Positions 1-6,861 of a DNA stretch of 39,655 nucleotides are shown here, piece after piece. The notes below the pieces were generated by a model, which was not told where the DNA came from, did no database searches, and was given only the letters and a program-made list of their open reading frames with translations. A program made the position numbers and the translations under genes. Each line of letters begins with the position of its first letter. Position 1 is the first letter of the stretch. Source of the DNA: Alphaproteobacteria bacterium (GTDB taxonomy: Bacteria; Pseudomonadota; Alphaproteobacteria; Micavibrionales; Micavibrionaceae); NCBI GenBank assembly GCA_021741325.1, contig JAIOYC010000004.1, positions 1 to 39,655 of the forward strand, read 5' to 3'.

Positions 1-237
1 ATTTGTCAGGCTTTCGGCGGCCTCCAGAAGCGCCAGCTTGGCCGCGATGGTCATGTCCGCTTCGGCCTGTGCCCGGCGATTTACCTCAACCATGGTGCTG
101 AGAGGCCCGCGCATGGTCGCCATGATCCCGGCGCCCAAAACACCCACGATGGCGACAGCTCCAAACAGAGTAAAGAACACGTTCCCGCGCTCGGATTGCC
201 TGAGGCCCGGTGCTTTGACAGGGAATTTCGCGCTCAT
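1..237 (-). CDS. N-terminal part of a pilin-like single-pass membrane protein (cut by window edge)
   Basis: This is an open leftward frame of 79 codons from an ATG (MSAKFPVKAPGLRQSERGN) to the window edge, so the C-terminus is missing. About 18 polar residues are followed by a hydrophobic segment (FFTLFGAVAIVGVLGAGIMA, roughly residues 21-40) and then an amphipathic stretch rich in Ala and Glu. A short leader, a hydrophobic helix and then an alpha-helical region is the layout of type IV/type II secretion pilin-like proteins, but I cannot name the family. The start is the first ATG after an upstream region without coding signal. It could equally be a generic membrane protein. Confidence 0.6.
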   Translation of the reverse strand, partial: MSAKFPVKAPGLRQSERGNVFFTLFGAVAIVGVLGAGIMATMRGPLSTMVEVNRRAQAEADMTIAAKLALLEAAESLTN

Positions 238-371
238 TGCCGCATTTCGCCCGACGGTTATCTTTTTTTCAGGAGTACTTGATCAGTGTTCAGTATAGCG
301 CAGAAATATTTAAAGAATCTTAGCAACTCGGGCTTTGCTTTAGAAGGGGCTAATTTTCAAGTGCCAAAAAT

Positions 372-1709
372 TCAAAGGCCGAAATCGGCCAAGGCTTTTT
401 TCTGTTTTTCGGCAAGAATCCGCTCATCGAACCCCTCGATCAGCTCATTGAAGACGCGGTGCCAGTTGATCTCGGCGCGCAGGCGCAAAAACACCGAGCC
501 CAGCCCCAGCGCGGCCCGGTCCATGAAGACAAATTCACGCGGAATCCGGATTGTGCCGGATTCTTTCAGTTTTCTGTGGACTTTTTCTGCAGTCTCCCGT
601 CCGTAGACTCCCTTTGTGATCTCTCCGATAGGCCGCACCCGGTCTTCCAGAAGGGGCGCATAGAGGAAATTCGCCCAGATATTAAGCGTTTCGACCTGGT
701 CTCGGCTTAAATTCTGAAATCCCCATGTTTCATAAGCATGAACGGCCAAATTGAAATCCCGGGTCATCATGGCCTTATACAGATCAATGACTCCCCCAAT
801 AAAAGAAGGAGGAAAGACCCGGACACATCCAAAATCCAGGAGATTGATACTAAAATCCGACCGTACGGTATAATTTCCTGGGTGCGGATCGCCGTGAATA
901 ATCCCAGCAAAATATAGCGGTACATACCATGCACGGAACATATTTAGGGCGATTTCGTTTCTTACCGACTGGTCGGCATCTTTGGGATTAAGAATAGGCG
1001 TTCCTTCCAGCCAGCTCATGGTGAGCAACCGCCCGGTCGAGAGATCGTCCAGAACCTCCGGCACATGCACTGTTCGCTCTTCCCGCAACAAGGAGCCATA
1101 GAGTTTCGTATGACGCGCTTCCCGATCATAATCCAGCTCCTCCCGCAGGCGCGCCGCCAATTCCTCCTGAATGCCCTGCATCTGAAAAGACCCGTCATAC
1201 CGTTCATAGAGGGAAAAAAGCATCTGAAGCTGGTTCAAATCGGCCTGAAGGGCGGATTCCATATCCGGATACTGAAGCTTGCAGGCTAAAACTCTCCCAT
1301 CATGCGCGCGTGCCTTATGAACCTGTCCCAAACTGGCTGCCGCCGCCGCTTCTTTTTCAAAAGACGCGAATTTTCTTTCCCAGTCTGGACCAAGCTCCCC
1401 TTTCATGCGGCGGCGGACAAACGGCCAACTCATGGGAGGGGCATTGGATTGGAGCTGCTGAAAGGCCTGAGCGTATTCAGGCGGCAGAGCCTCGGGAATC
1501 GTCGCTAAGATCTGCCCGATCTTCATGATCGGTCCCTTAAGATTGCCTAAAACCTTCCCCAGCTGCTCAGCATGGAGGTTGCGCTCAATGGGAAGCCCAA
1601 GATAGCGCTCGCCCGCAACGCGGGCGGTCAAGCCCACAACCGCGCTGGAGACTTTGCCGTAGCGGGCAAGGCGTCCGGTCAGCGTATTTTCCTTATCTTG
1701 ATTGCTCAT
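372..1709 (-). CDS. ABC1/UbiB (ADCK/COQ8) atypical kinase family protein
   Basis: This 445-residue protein of the ABC1 family is related to UbiB/COQ8, which supports ubiquinone biosynthesis through an unusual ATP-dependent protein-kinase-like fold. The family signatures are visible in order: the KxGQ motif (KIGQ, about residue 63), an Ala-rich loop with SLGQVH (about 127-132), the VAVK-like lysine segment (ACKLQYP), the catalytic loop HGDPHPGN (about 273-280) and the metal-binding DFG. It is shorter than E. coli UbiB and lacks the C-terminal membrane anchors, so it is closer to the COQ8/ADCK core. The gene diverges from the DotI-like gene at 1804. A function in quinone or lipid homeostasis is inferred from the family, and the exact substrate is unknown. 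Confidence 0.9.
   Translation of the reverse strand: MSNQDKENTLTGRLARYGKVSSAVVGLTARVAGERYLGLPIERNLHAEQLGKVLGNLKGPIMKIGQILATIPEALPPEYAQAFQQLQSNAPPMSWPFVRRRMKGELGPDWERKFASFEKEAAAAASLGQVHKARAHDGRVLACKLQYPDMESALQADLNQLQMLFSLYERYDGSFQMQGIQEELAARLREELDYDREARHTKLYGSLLREERTVHVPEVLDDLSTGRLLTMSWLEGTPILNPKDADQSVRNEIALNMFRAWYVPLYFAGIIHGDPHPGNYTVRSDFSINLLDFGCVRVFPPSFIGGVIDLYKAMMTRDFNLAVHAYETWGFQNLSRDQVETLNIWANFLYAPLLEDRVRPIGEITKGVYGRETAEKVHRKLKESGTIRIPREFVFMDRAALGLGSVFLRLRAEINWHRVFNELIEGFDERILAEKQKKALADFGL
377..390 (-). terminator. Possible terminator hairpin at the end of the ABC1 kinase gene
   Basis: A 5-bp perfect hairpin (GGCCG, loop ATTT, CGGCC read leftward) overlaps the last codons of the kinase gene. 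It is followed within 16 nt by a T-rich stretch (TTTGAATTTTT). It is weak as an intrinsic terminator but sits in the right place. Confidence 0.3.
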
Positions 1710-1803
1710 AGCCCTAGATGTGAGGCGTTCCCGCAGGAATGTCTAGAAAAATTGTATTTTTAAGAGCACAATAGAAGGGACCCTGCTGGAGGAGAATAAA
1801 GAT

Positions 1804-2472
1804 ATGCTGCGGCTTTTGGTTTCCGCCTTTCTGCTCTGCGCGTTGGTGAGCGGAATGCCTCACCGCCCCGCACGCGCCGATCTTGTTGAGTTCTTTTTCC
1901 CGGCCCTGAAGAAAAAGGCGCCCGATCCAAGTGAAACCCTCACCGCCCCCTTTGCCGATCTTCCCAAGGGAGAAAGCAATGATAGCGGTGGGAATGTTAT
2001 CTTTAAAGACCTCCCGCTAGAAAATGCCCACCGCACCCGGGAGGAAATCGGGCAGTGGCTGATGATGAGCGTCTCGGAAACCCTGACGTTCGACGAGTAT
2101 GAATTTGGAGATGTTCCGAAGACAAACCGCCGGTTTTTTGATGAAAGCGGGTTTCGCTTTTATAGGGATTTCTTGGAAGATCAGAGTATTTTGAAGGTTC
2201 TCCGCTCGGGAAAATTTCACATGCGCAGCATCATCCAGGAACATCCGCTTCTCCTTAACGAAGGGCCTGTCGACGGACGTTACCGGTGGTTGTTTGAGGT
2301 GCCCGTTCTCCTGAGTTTCATCGACAAGAACGCCCGGGACTATAAACAAACCCAGCCCATCAATCAGATGATGATCCTCACCGTACAGATTGGCCGCTCG
2401 GACGATTCCCCCAACGAACATAAAATCTTGATCGAGCGCTGGTCTGGGCGAGCGATTAATCGCTCGCCGTGA
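1804..2472 (+). CDS. DotI/IcmL/TraM-like exported protein
   Basis: This 222-residue protein begins with a signal-peptide-like N-terminus (MLRLLVSAFLLCALVSG, then an Ala-rich cleavage region ARA around residue 26). Residues about 75-215 follow the DotI/IcmL pattern: a Trp/Leu opening, TLTFDEYEF, FFDESGFRFYRDFLEDQ, a GRYRWLFEVPVLLSF core strand pair and a final MILTVQIGR/ILIERW pair. In type IVB secretion systems DotI/IcmL is an inner-membrane core component. Here a cleavable signal replaces the usual membrane anchor and no other dot/icm gene is near, so it is probably a stand-alone periplasmic relative. A GGAGGAG Shine-Dalgarno lies 9 nt before the ATG. The deacetylase gene follows 16 nt downstream, so the two are probably co-transcribed. 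Confidence 0.7.
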   Translation: MLRLLVSAFLLCALVSGMPHRPARADLVEFFFPALKKKAPDPSETLTAPFADLPKGESNDSGGNVIFKDLPLENAHRTREEIGQWLMMSVSETLTFDEYEFGDVPKTNRRFFDESGFRFYRDFLEDQSILKVLRSGKFHMRSIIQEHPLLLNEGPVDGRYRWLFEVPVLLSFIDKNARDYKQTQPINQMMILTVQIGRSDDSPNEHKILIERWSGRAINRSP

Positions 2473-2488
2473 TTAAAGGACAAGAACT

Positions 2489-3280
2489 ATGAGCGCCCCG
2501 ACGGCCTTTTTAACCATTGATGACGGCCCCTCCGTCTCCACCCGGACGCTCAGCGATTTTCTGGTTGAAAGCTCCATCTCCGCGCTGATGTTCATGCGTG
2601 GCGATTTTCTGGAGCAGAGGATGGACGACGCTGTCTATGCCGTCAAACGTGGAATGACGATCGGAAACCATCTCTACAGCCACACCCGCGCCTCCCGACT
2701 GGGCTTTCAGGAAACACGTATAGAAATCTTGAAAACGGAAGAGCTGATTGAACTGGCATACAAACAGGCAGAAACCGCGCGGCCAGGAAAATATTTTCGA
2801 TTCCCTTACATAGATCGCGGAGACGGGGATGAAATAGAGCGGCGGTTTCCCGCCATGATCAGGGCGGCCGCAACCGGAGTTCCGCCCGCGATCGCGCAAA
2901 ACGAAAATGTTGAATGCCTTCAGAATTTTCTACGGAGTGAAGGATTCGAACAGCCCTTTGGCATGCTCACTCATCCGATTTATAATATTCCCGAAATATC
3001 ACAAGCCGCCGATTGCCTGTTCACCTATTCCACGTGCGACTGGATGCTCGCCGAGCGGCACCTGAACAAATGTGTGGAAGGCGCGTTTCCGCACAAGACC
3101 GTCGAAGACCTTAAACAAGCGATGGACAGGGATCCGTTCCTGCGAGATGAAAAAAGCGGCCCGGCAATCGTTCTGATCCATGATTCTCCTGAAATTCACA
3201 CGATCTCAGTGAAACTTGTAGAGCACATGCTGGCCCACGGCTTTGTATTTCATAGTTTTCCACGACTCCAGCAAGCTTGA
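2489..3280 (+). CDS. Polysaccharide deacetylase (NodB/CE4) family protein
   Basis: This 263-residue protein shows the NodB-homology motifs: TIDDGPS near the N-terminus (the TFDDGP metal/catalytic motif), GNHLYSHTRAS (the H-x3-H zinc motif, about residues 66-76), RFPYIDRGDG (the RxPY motif) and a late VLIHDSPE that supplies the C-terminal His. It lacks a signal peptide, which is unusual for an enzyme acting on envelope glycans, so either the N-terminus is atypical or it acts in the cytoplasm. An AAAGGA Shine-Dalgarno precedes the ATG. It shares a transcription unit with the DotI-like gene. The substrate cannot be read from the sequence. Confidence 0.85.
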   Translation: MSAPTAFLTIDDGPSVSTRTLSDFLVESSISALMFMRGDFLEQRMDDAVYAVKRGMTIGNHLYSHTRASRLGFQETRIEILKTEELIELAYKQAETARPGKYFRFPYIDRGDGDEIERRFPAMIRAAATGVPPAIAQNENVECLQNFLRSEGFEQPFGMLTHPIYNIPEISQAADCLFTYSTCDWMLAERHLNKCVEGAFPHKTVEDLKQAMDRDPFLRDEKSGPAIVLIHDSPEIHTISVKLVEHMLAHGFVFHSFPRLQQA

Positions 3281-3425
3281 TCTTTGCAATAAAAGACGCT
3301 ATCCCTGTTGCGTTCGTACACGTCTGCCTTGAAAAAGACAAACAAGCGAAACTAGGATTAAGAATTCTTGATTTTTCTGTCGGAATAGGACTTAAGTTAT
3401 CGTCTCGTTCGACAGGTTTTTTCAA

Positions 3426-3499
3426 GCGGGTGTAGCTTAGTGGTAAAGCACTAGCCTTCCAAGCTAGCTATGAGGGTTCGATTCCCTTCACCCGCTCCA
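3426..3499 (+). tRNA. tRNA-Gly (UCC), integration target of the downstream element
   Basis: The full cloverleaf can be read. The acceptor stem GCGGGTG pairs with CACCCGC, followed by T and an encoded CCA. The anticodon stem CTAGC/GCTAG encloses the loop CTTCCAA with anticodon TCC, and the T arm GAGGG-TTCGATT-CCCTTC is present. The last 20 nt form attL of the element that begins here, so integration preserves the intact tRNA on the left side. Confidence 0.96.
3480..3499 (+). repeat. attL core (direct repeat in the tRNA-Gly 3' end)
   Basis: GATTCCCTTCACCCGCTCCA spans the T-arm 3' half, the acceptor strand and CCA of the tRNA. It is repeated at 12701 with a single missing C. Confidence 0.85.
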
Positions 3500-3622
3500 A
3501 TTTACTCTTCCCCCACGTTCACCCACATTCACTGATGTTCACGAAACCCTTGCAAAACAAGGGTATTTCTTATCATTTCCGTTCATGGTAAGATTTACTC
3601 GTTCACCAGCAATCGCCAATTT

Positions 3623-3685
3623 TGGGGGCATCGTTGGGGGCAGATCAGAAAACGTGGGGGCATCGAAGCCTCAAAATTGGGGGCA
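3623..3685 (+). repeat. Four TGGGGGCA repeats between attL and the integrase (candidate arm-type sites)
   Basis: TGGGGGCA occurs at 3623-3630, 3635-3642, 3655-3662 and 3678-3685, immediately before the integrase ATG at 3688. A matching pair with the same 12-nt spacing occurs inside the right end (12623 and 12635). Paired direct repeats inside both ends are what arm-type integrase binding sites look like. Their position also lets the integrase repress its own promoter. Confidence 0.7.
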
Positions 3686-3687
3686 TC

Positions 3688-4917
3688 ATGAAGTTATCGG
3701 ACAAAACATGCAAAGCGTCAAAAGCCAAGGAAAAGCCTTATAAACTGGCCGATGGCGGGGGTTTGTATCTCGAAATCATGCCCAACGGCTCCAAATGCTG
3801 GCGAATGAAGTACCGTTACCTCGGTAAGGAGAAGCGGCTGGCGTTCGGCGTGTACCCCGTTATCAGCCTCGCTGATGCCCGTACAGCCCGCGACAGGGCC
3901 AAGAAGCTGCTGGCGCAGGGGATTGATCCATCCGGCGCGAAGAAGGAAGAGAAGCGGGAGGCGATCCGTAACGCAGAGAACACCTTCAAGGCCGTGGCAC
4001 TGGAATGGCACGAAAAACAATTATCGCGGTGGACACCGCACCATGCGCTCAATGTTACCCGCCGTTTTGATGTCGATATTTTCCCTTTTATTGGAAACCG
4101 GCCCATTGCGGAAATTGACCCGCCAGAATTGCTTGAGGAAGTCCTGCGGCGCATTGAAAAGCGCGGGGCGTTGGATGTTACGGCGCGGGTAAAACAGATT
4201 TGTGGACAGGTCTTTCGCTACGGCATTGCCACTGGCCGTTGCCAGCGCGATCCGACCGCCGACCTGAAAGGGGCATTGAAGGCCAACCAAACCCAGCATT
4301 TCGCATGTCTTGATATTAAGGAAATGCCGGAGTTTCTGGGCAAGCTGGAAAAGAACGATGCACGGCTTTTCCCTCGCACCCGCCGCGCTATCCGGCTTTT
4401 GATGCTCACCTTCGTCCGCACCAATGAACTGATTAACGCGACATGGGATGAATTCGATCTTGATAACGCCCTTTGGGAAATTCCTGGCTGGCGCATGAAA
4501 ATGCGAAACCCGCACATTGTTCCTCTGTCACGGCAAGCGGTAGCCCTGCTGCGGGAGCAGAAGGAAGAAACGGGCCATCTCAATACGCCGTGGGTGTTTC
4601 CCAGCCAGGTCCGCCCGAAAGACCCAATGAGCAACAATACCATCCTGTTTGCCATCGGACGCATGGGCTATAAAAAGCGCATGACCGGCCACGGCTTCCG
4701 CGCCCTTGCAATGTCGAATATCAAGGAAAAGCTGGGCTACCGGCACGAGGTTGTTGACCGCCAGCTTGCCCATGCCCACAGAAATAAGATTGACCGCGCA
4801 TATGACCGGGCGCAGTTTCTTGATGAGCGCACCACGATGATGCAGGAATGGGCTGATTATCTCGATGGTGTGGCTTGTAGTAAGATTGTGATTGGAAACT
4901 TTAAAAAGGCCAGTTAA
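3688..4917 (+). CDS. int: P4-type tyrosine recombinase (integrase)
   Basis: This 409-residue integrase has an N-terminal DUF4102-type arm-binding domain (KLADGGGLYLEIMPNGSKCW, ending near residue 85), a central SAM-like core-binding domain (about 95-185) and a C-terminal catalytic domain. Catalytic residues visible are the Arg in TFVRTNELINATW, the HxxR in TGHGFR, a His in LAHAHRN and the nucleophile Tyr in DRAYDRA. An in-frame TTG at 3622 would add 22 residues encoded by the TGGGGGCA repeats, so I prefer the ATG at 3688. It should catalyse integration into, and excision from, the tRNA-Gly site. Confidence 0.95.
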   Translation: MKLSDKTCKASKAKEKPYKLADGGGLYLEIMPNGSKCWRMKYRYLGKEKRLAFGVYPVISLADARTARDRAKKLLAQGIDPSGAKKEEKREAIRNAENTFKAVALEWHEKQLSRWTPHHALNVTRRFDVDIFPFIGNRPIAEIDPPELLEEVLRRIEKRGALDVTARVKQICGQVFRYGIATGRCQRDPTADLKGALKANQTQHFACLDIKEMPEFLGKLEKNDARLFPRTRRAIRLLMLTFVRTNELINATWDEFDLDNALWEIPGWRMKMRNPHIVPLSRQAVALLREQKEETGHLNTPWVFPSQVRPKDPMSNNTILFAIGRMGYKKRMTGHGFRALAMSNIKEKLGYRHEVVDRQLAHAHRNKIDRAYDRAQFLDERTTMMQEWADYLDGVACSKIVIGNFKKAS

Positions 4918-5020
4918 CAACATGGGGGGTGTACCACCGGGGGGGGCAAAAAACAAACTGGCATCGCTGTAAATTGGGGTCCCCTTAAAGACGAATTTTA
5001 TAATTTTTTATATACGCACA

Positions 5021-5650
5021 TTAAGACTTTTTTCTTTGTCTATAGGCCTTCATTTTACAAGCATCTGAACAATATTTTTTTCGCACAGTGCCGCCCGTAT
5101 GTTTTCCAATAGGGTAAGTCTCATCGCACACAAAACATTTTTGCCATTCGCGGCCATCAGTTATTTCGGCAGCAAAAGAAAGCCATATGTACGAAAGCAA
5201 AGTTCTGGGAACAGGGTATATTTGAAAAATAGCTTTTCCGCTTATTTTATCGATTTGTGTTGTAAGATTTGGCCCCGCAGATAGATTAAAAATCTTGGCA
5301 GCTTGTTCTAAATCGTCTTTATTAATTTTGTTTCGTAGTTTTTCTACTAAACGCTTGTAAGAAATTATTTCGTCATATGCCTCACAAGTTTTTATATTGC
5401 CTATGCCTAGCAGACCGTAATCTGAAATAAAGGATAATACGTCCTGCTTTGTTTCATTAAGCCCCCCAAATTTCCAATGTATGTTTTTAATTTTTTGATA
5501 AGGACAATAAGTTTTCATTTTATTGCTTTTTTGCCTGATAAAAATTTGTGGCTTTAAATTGGTCGATATACCTACTTTTCTAGCAGGAAAAATTTCTTCA
5601 ATTTCATAGCCATCCTCACAGACTGCCCATTCAAATCTATCAAGATACAT
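5021..5650 (-). CDS. Unknown element protein with C-terminal zinc ribbon
   Basis: This is a 209-residue protein that I do not recognise as a whole. The C-terminus (about 170-209) contains CFVC, then 16 or so residues later YCSDAC, followed by KMKAYRQRKK. That is a four-cysteine zinc ribbon with a basic tail like those ending CGNR-type and related phage or host regulators. The upstream 160 residues have no motif that I can name. It is transcribed divergently from the AlpA-like gene across a repeat-rich promoter region and convergently with the integrase. The sequence is AT-rich compared with the chromosome. It could be an element regulator, but that rests only on position and zinc ribbon. Confidence 0.75.
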   Translation of the reverse strand: MYLDRFEWAVCEDGYEIEEIFPARKVGISTNLKPQIFIRQKSNKMKTYCPYQKIKNIHWKFGGLNETKQDVLSFISDYGLLGIGNIKTCEAYDEIISYKRLVEKLRNKINKDDLEQAAKIFNLSAGPNLTTQIDKISGKAIFQIYPVPRTLLSYIWLSFAAEITDGREWQKCFVCDETYPIGKHTGGTVRKKYCSDACKMKAYRQRKKS

Positions 5651-5664
5651 CCAATATGCCTTTG

Positions 5665-5715
5665 CGTTACGGAATCGTTACGGTACTTAGAATAGAACTT
5701 ATATGAACGTAACGG
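5665..5715. promoter_or_regulatory. Operator-like CGTTACGG repeats between divergent genes
   Basis: CGTTACGG occurs at 5665-5672 and 5676-5683. CGTAACGG occurs at 5708-5715, whose first seven bases are the inverse complement of the CGTTACG core. A possible rightward promoter is TTACGG (5678) with TATATG (5700) 16 nt later, so the repeats overlap the -35 element. This arrangement suggests a regulator, perhaps one of the two flanking proteins, controlling both directions. Confidence 0.5.
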
Positions 5716-5756
5716 TATTGTGAAGAGAACATGGTTATTCACGAAAGGGCAGCCAA

Positions 5757-5945
5757 ATGACATCTCAAATCTTAACCAAACCTCTCTATTCAGTATCGGA
5801 AGCGGCGCAGCTTATCGGCATCGGCAAGACGCGCTTTTATCAGGAACTTGCCGAAGGGAAGATTGCGGCCAAAAAACTGGGGCGCAGAACTCTCATTACA
5901 GCAGACGCGATTCAAAATTATATCGCCAGTCTTCCGGCTCTTTAA
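5757..5945 (+). CDS. AlpA/excisionase-type helix-turn-helix protein
   Basis: This 62-residue protein is essentially one winged-HTH domain: YSVSEAAQLIGIGKTRFYQEL forms the helix-turn-helix, then a wing (KIAAKKLGRRTLI) and a closing helix (DAIQNYIASL). It is the AlpA/MerR-like 'excisionase family' fold (helix_turn_helix_17). In P4-like elements AlpA activates integrase expression and favours excision. It is the first gene of the rightward replication operon, and the next gene starts 15 nt after its stop. The start ATG follows an AAAGGG Shine-Dalgarno. Confidence 0.88.
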   Translation: MTSQILTKPLYSVSEAAQLIGIGKTRFYQELAEGKIAAKKLGRRTLITADAIQNYIASLPAL

Positions 5946-5960
5946 AACGGGAGGGTTCAA

Positions 5961-6272
5961 ATGAATAATGATCTTAGCCCTTGGCAAAAGTCCGATAATG
6001 AATGGTTCGATGTAAATCCCAATCGTTCATATCGCATTCGGCAAGCTATTCCCGGCGAGCCTTTATTAAAAAAATATGGCGGAATTCCAACAATAGATTG
6101 TTGGGTTGTGGTGCGGCTTATCACGCACCGCGTTTATTCTGGCATCCGCTTCATTTCAAAATCACCTCCACTTGATAATGAAGCCATTTTGCAAGGTTTC
6201 TATGAGGCAAAAAAATCTTTGCAAGAAGTAAGTGTATTAAAGGGTCGCACTTTCATTGTGCTGGGAGACTGA
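5961..6272 (+). CDS. Small hypothetical protein of the replication operon
   Basis: This 103-residue protein is of no family I recognise. It has no membrane segment or cysteine cluster, and a mixed Trp/Tyr-rich N-terminus (PWQKSDNEWFDVNPNRSYRIR). A strong GGGAGGG Shine-Dalgarno lies 6 nt before the ATG, and its stop codon sits directly before the prim-pol start, so it is co-translated with the replication genes. The reading 'YRIRQAIPGEP' followed by VVVRLITHRVYSGIRF suggests a compact alpha/beta domain. A role as replication accessory or control protein is possible from position only. Confidence 0.7.
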   Translation: MNNDLSPWQKSDNEWFDVNPNRSYRIRQAIPGEPLLKKYGGIPTIDCWVVVRLITHRVYSGIRFISKSPPLDNEAILQGFYEAKKSLQEVSVLKGRTFIVLGD

Positions 6273-6273
6273 A

Positions 6274-6861
6274 ATGGCACAAGTCATCAAATCAGCGCCA
6301 TTTCAAAAACTCGTGGCAAATGGGTATCTGGAATATATGATCCCAATAGCACCGCCAGATGCAAAAATTCTGCATGGCAGTGCATTGAGAGCGCCCGGAA
6401 AGATGCCGGGAAAATACTTGTCTCAAAAAAAAGCGTGGTGCGGTTTTCCGCGCTGGCAGGATCATGTGACAACGCTCGCCGACATAGCAGAATGGGCAAC
6501 CTGGCCTAATGTTGGGATTGGCATTCGGACGGGCAGGCTTATCGGTATCGACATTGATATTTTACATCCCGACCTTGCCGCTGGCGTGGCGCTAGATTTT
6601 CAAATGGAATTTGGTTTTGCGCCGTGTCGTACTGGGTGCGCACCGAAAAAATTATTGCTTTACCGTCTGGACGGTGAGCCGTGTCAGAAAGCTATTCTTG
6701 ATTTTCAGGGAAATTATAGCGGCAGAATTGAAGTTCTGGGAGCGGGCAATCAATTCGTTGCCTTTGGAACTCATCCATACACCTGCCAGCCTTATAAATG
6801 GGACGGTGGAAGCCCTGCGAACATAACCTTTAATAATTTGCCGGTGCTTTCCAATGGGTAG
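6274..6861 (+). CDS. Prim-pol (bifunctional DNA primase/polymerase N-terminal domain) protein
   Basis: This 195-residue protein consists of the archaeo-eukaryotic prim-pol domain alone. The metal-binding D-x-D is in LIGIDIDI (Asp93 and Asp95), preceded by NVGIGIRTG, and the conserved EVLGAGNQFVAFGTHP block (about residues 150-166) supplies the nucleotide-binding His. Prim-pols prime and extend DNA in plasmids and satellites. The start ATG at 6274 is preceded by GGGAG at good spacing. A TTG at 6256 would overlap the upstream gene. Its stop overlaps the next gene by 8 nt, and the PriCT-like region normally fused to prim-pol is encoded at the beginning of that gene. Confidence 0.9.
   Translation: MAQVIKSAPFQKLVANGYLEYMIPIAPPDAKILHGSALRAPGKMPGKYLSQKKAWCGFPRWQDHVTTLADIAEWATWPNVGIGIRTGRLIGIDIDILHPDLAAGVALDFQMEFGFAPCRTGCAPKKLLLYRLDGEPCQKAILDFQGNYSGRIEVLGAGNQFVAFGTHPYTCQPYKWDGGSPANITFNNLPVLSNG

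Noticed and set aside
3623-3685. CRISPR array in the TGGGGGCA repeats
   Set aside because: Units are only 8 nt, spacing is irregular and no cas genes are present. An arm-type site explanation fits better.
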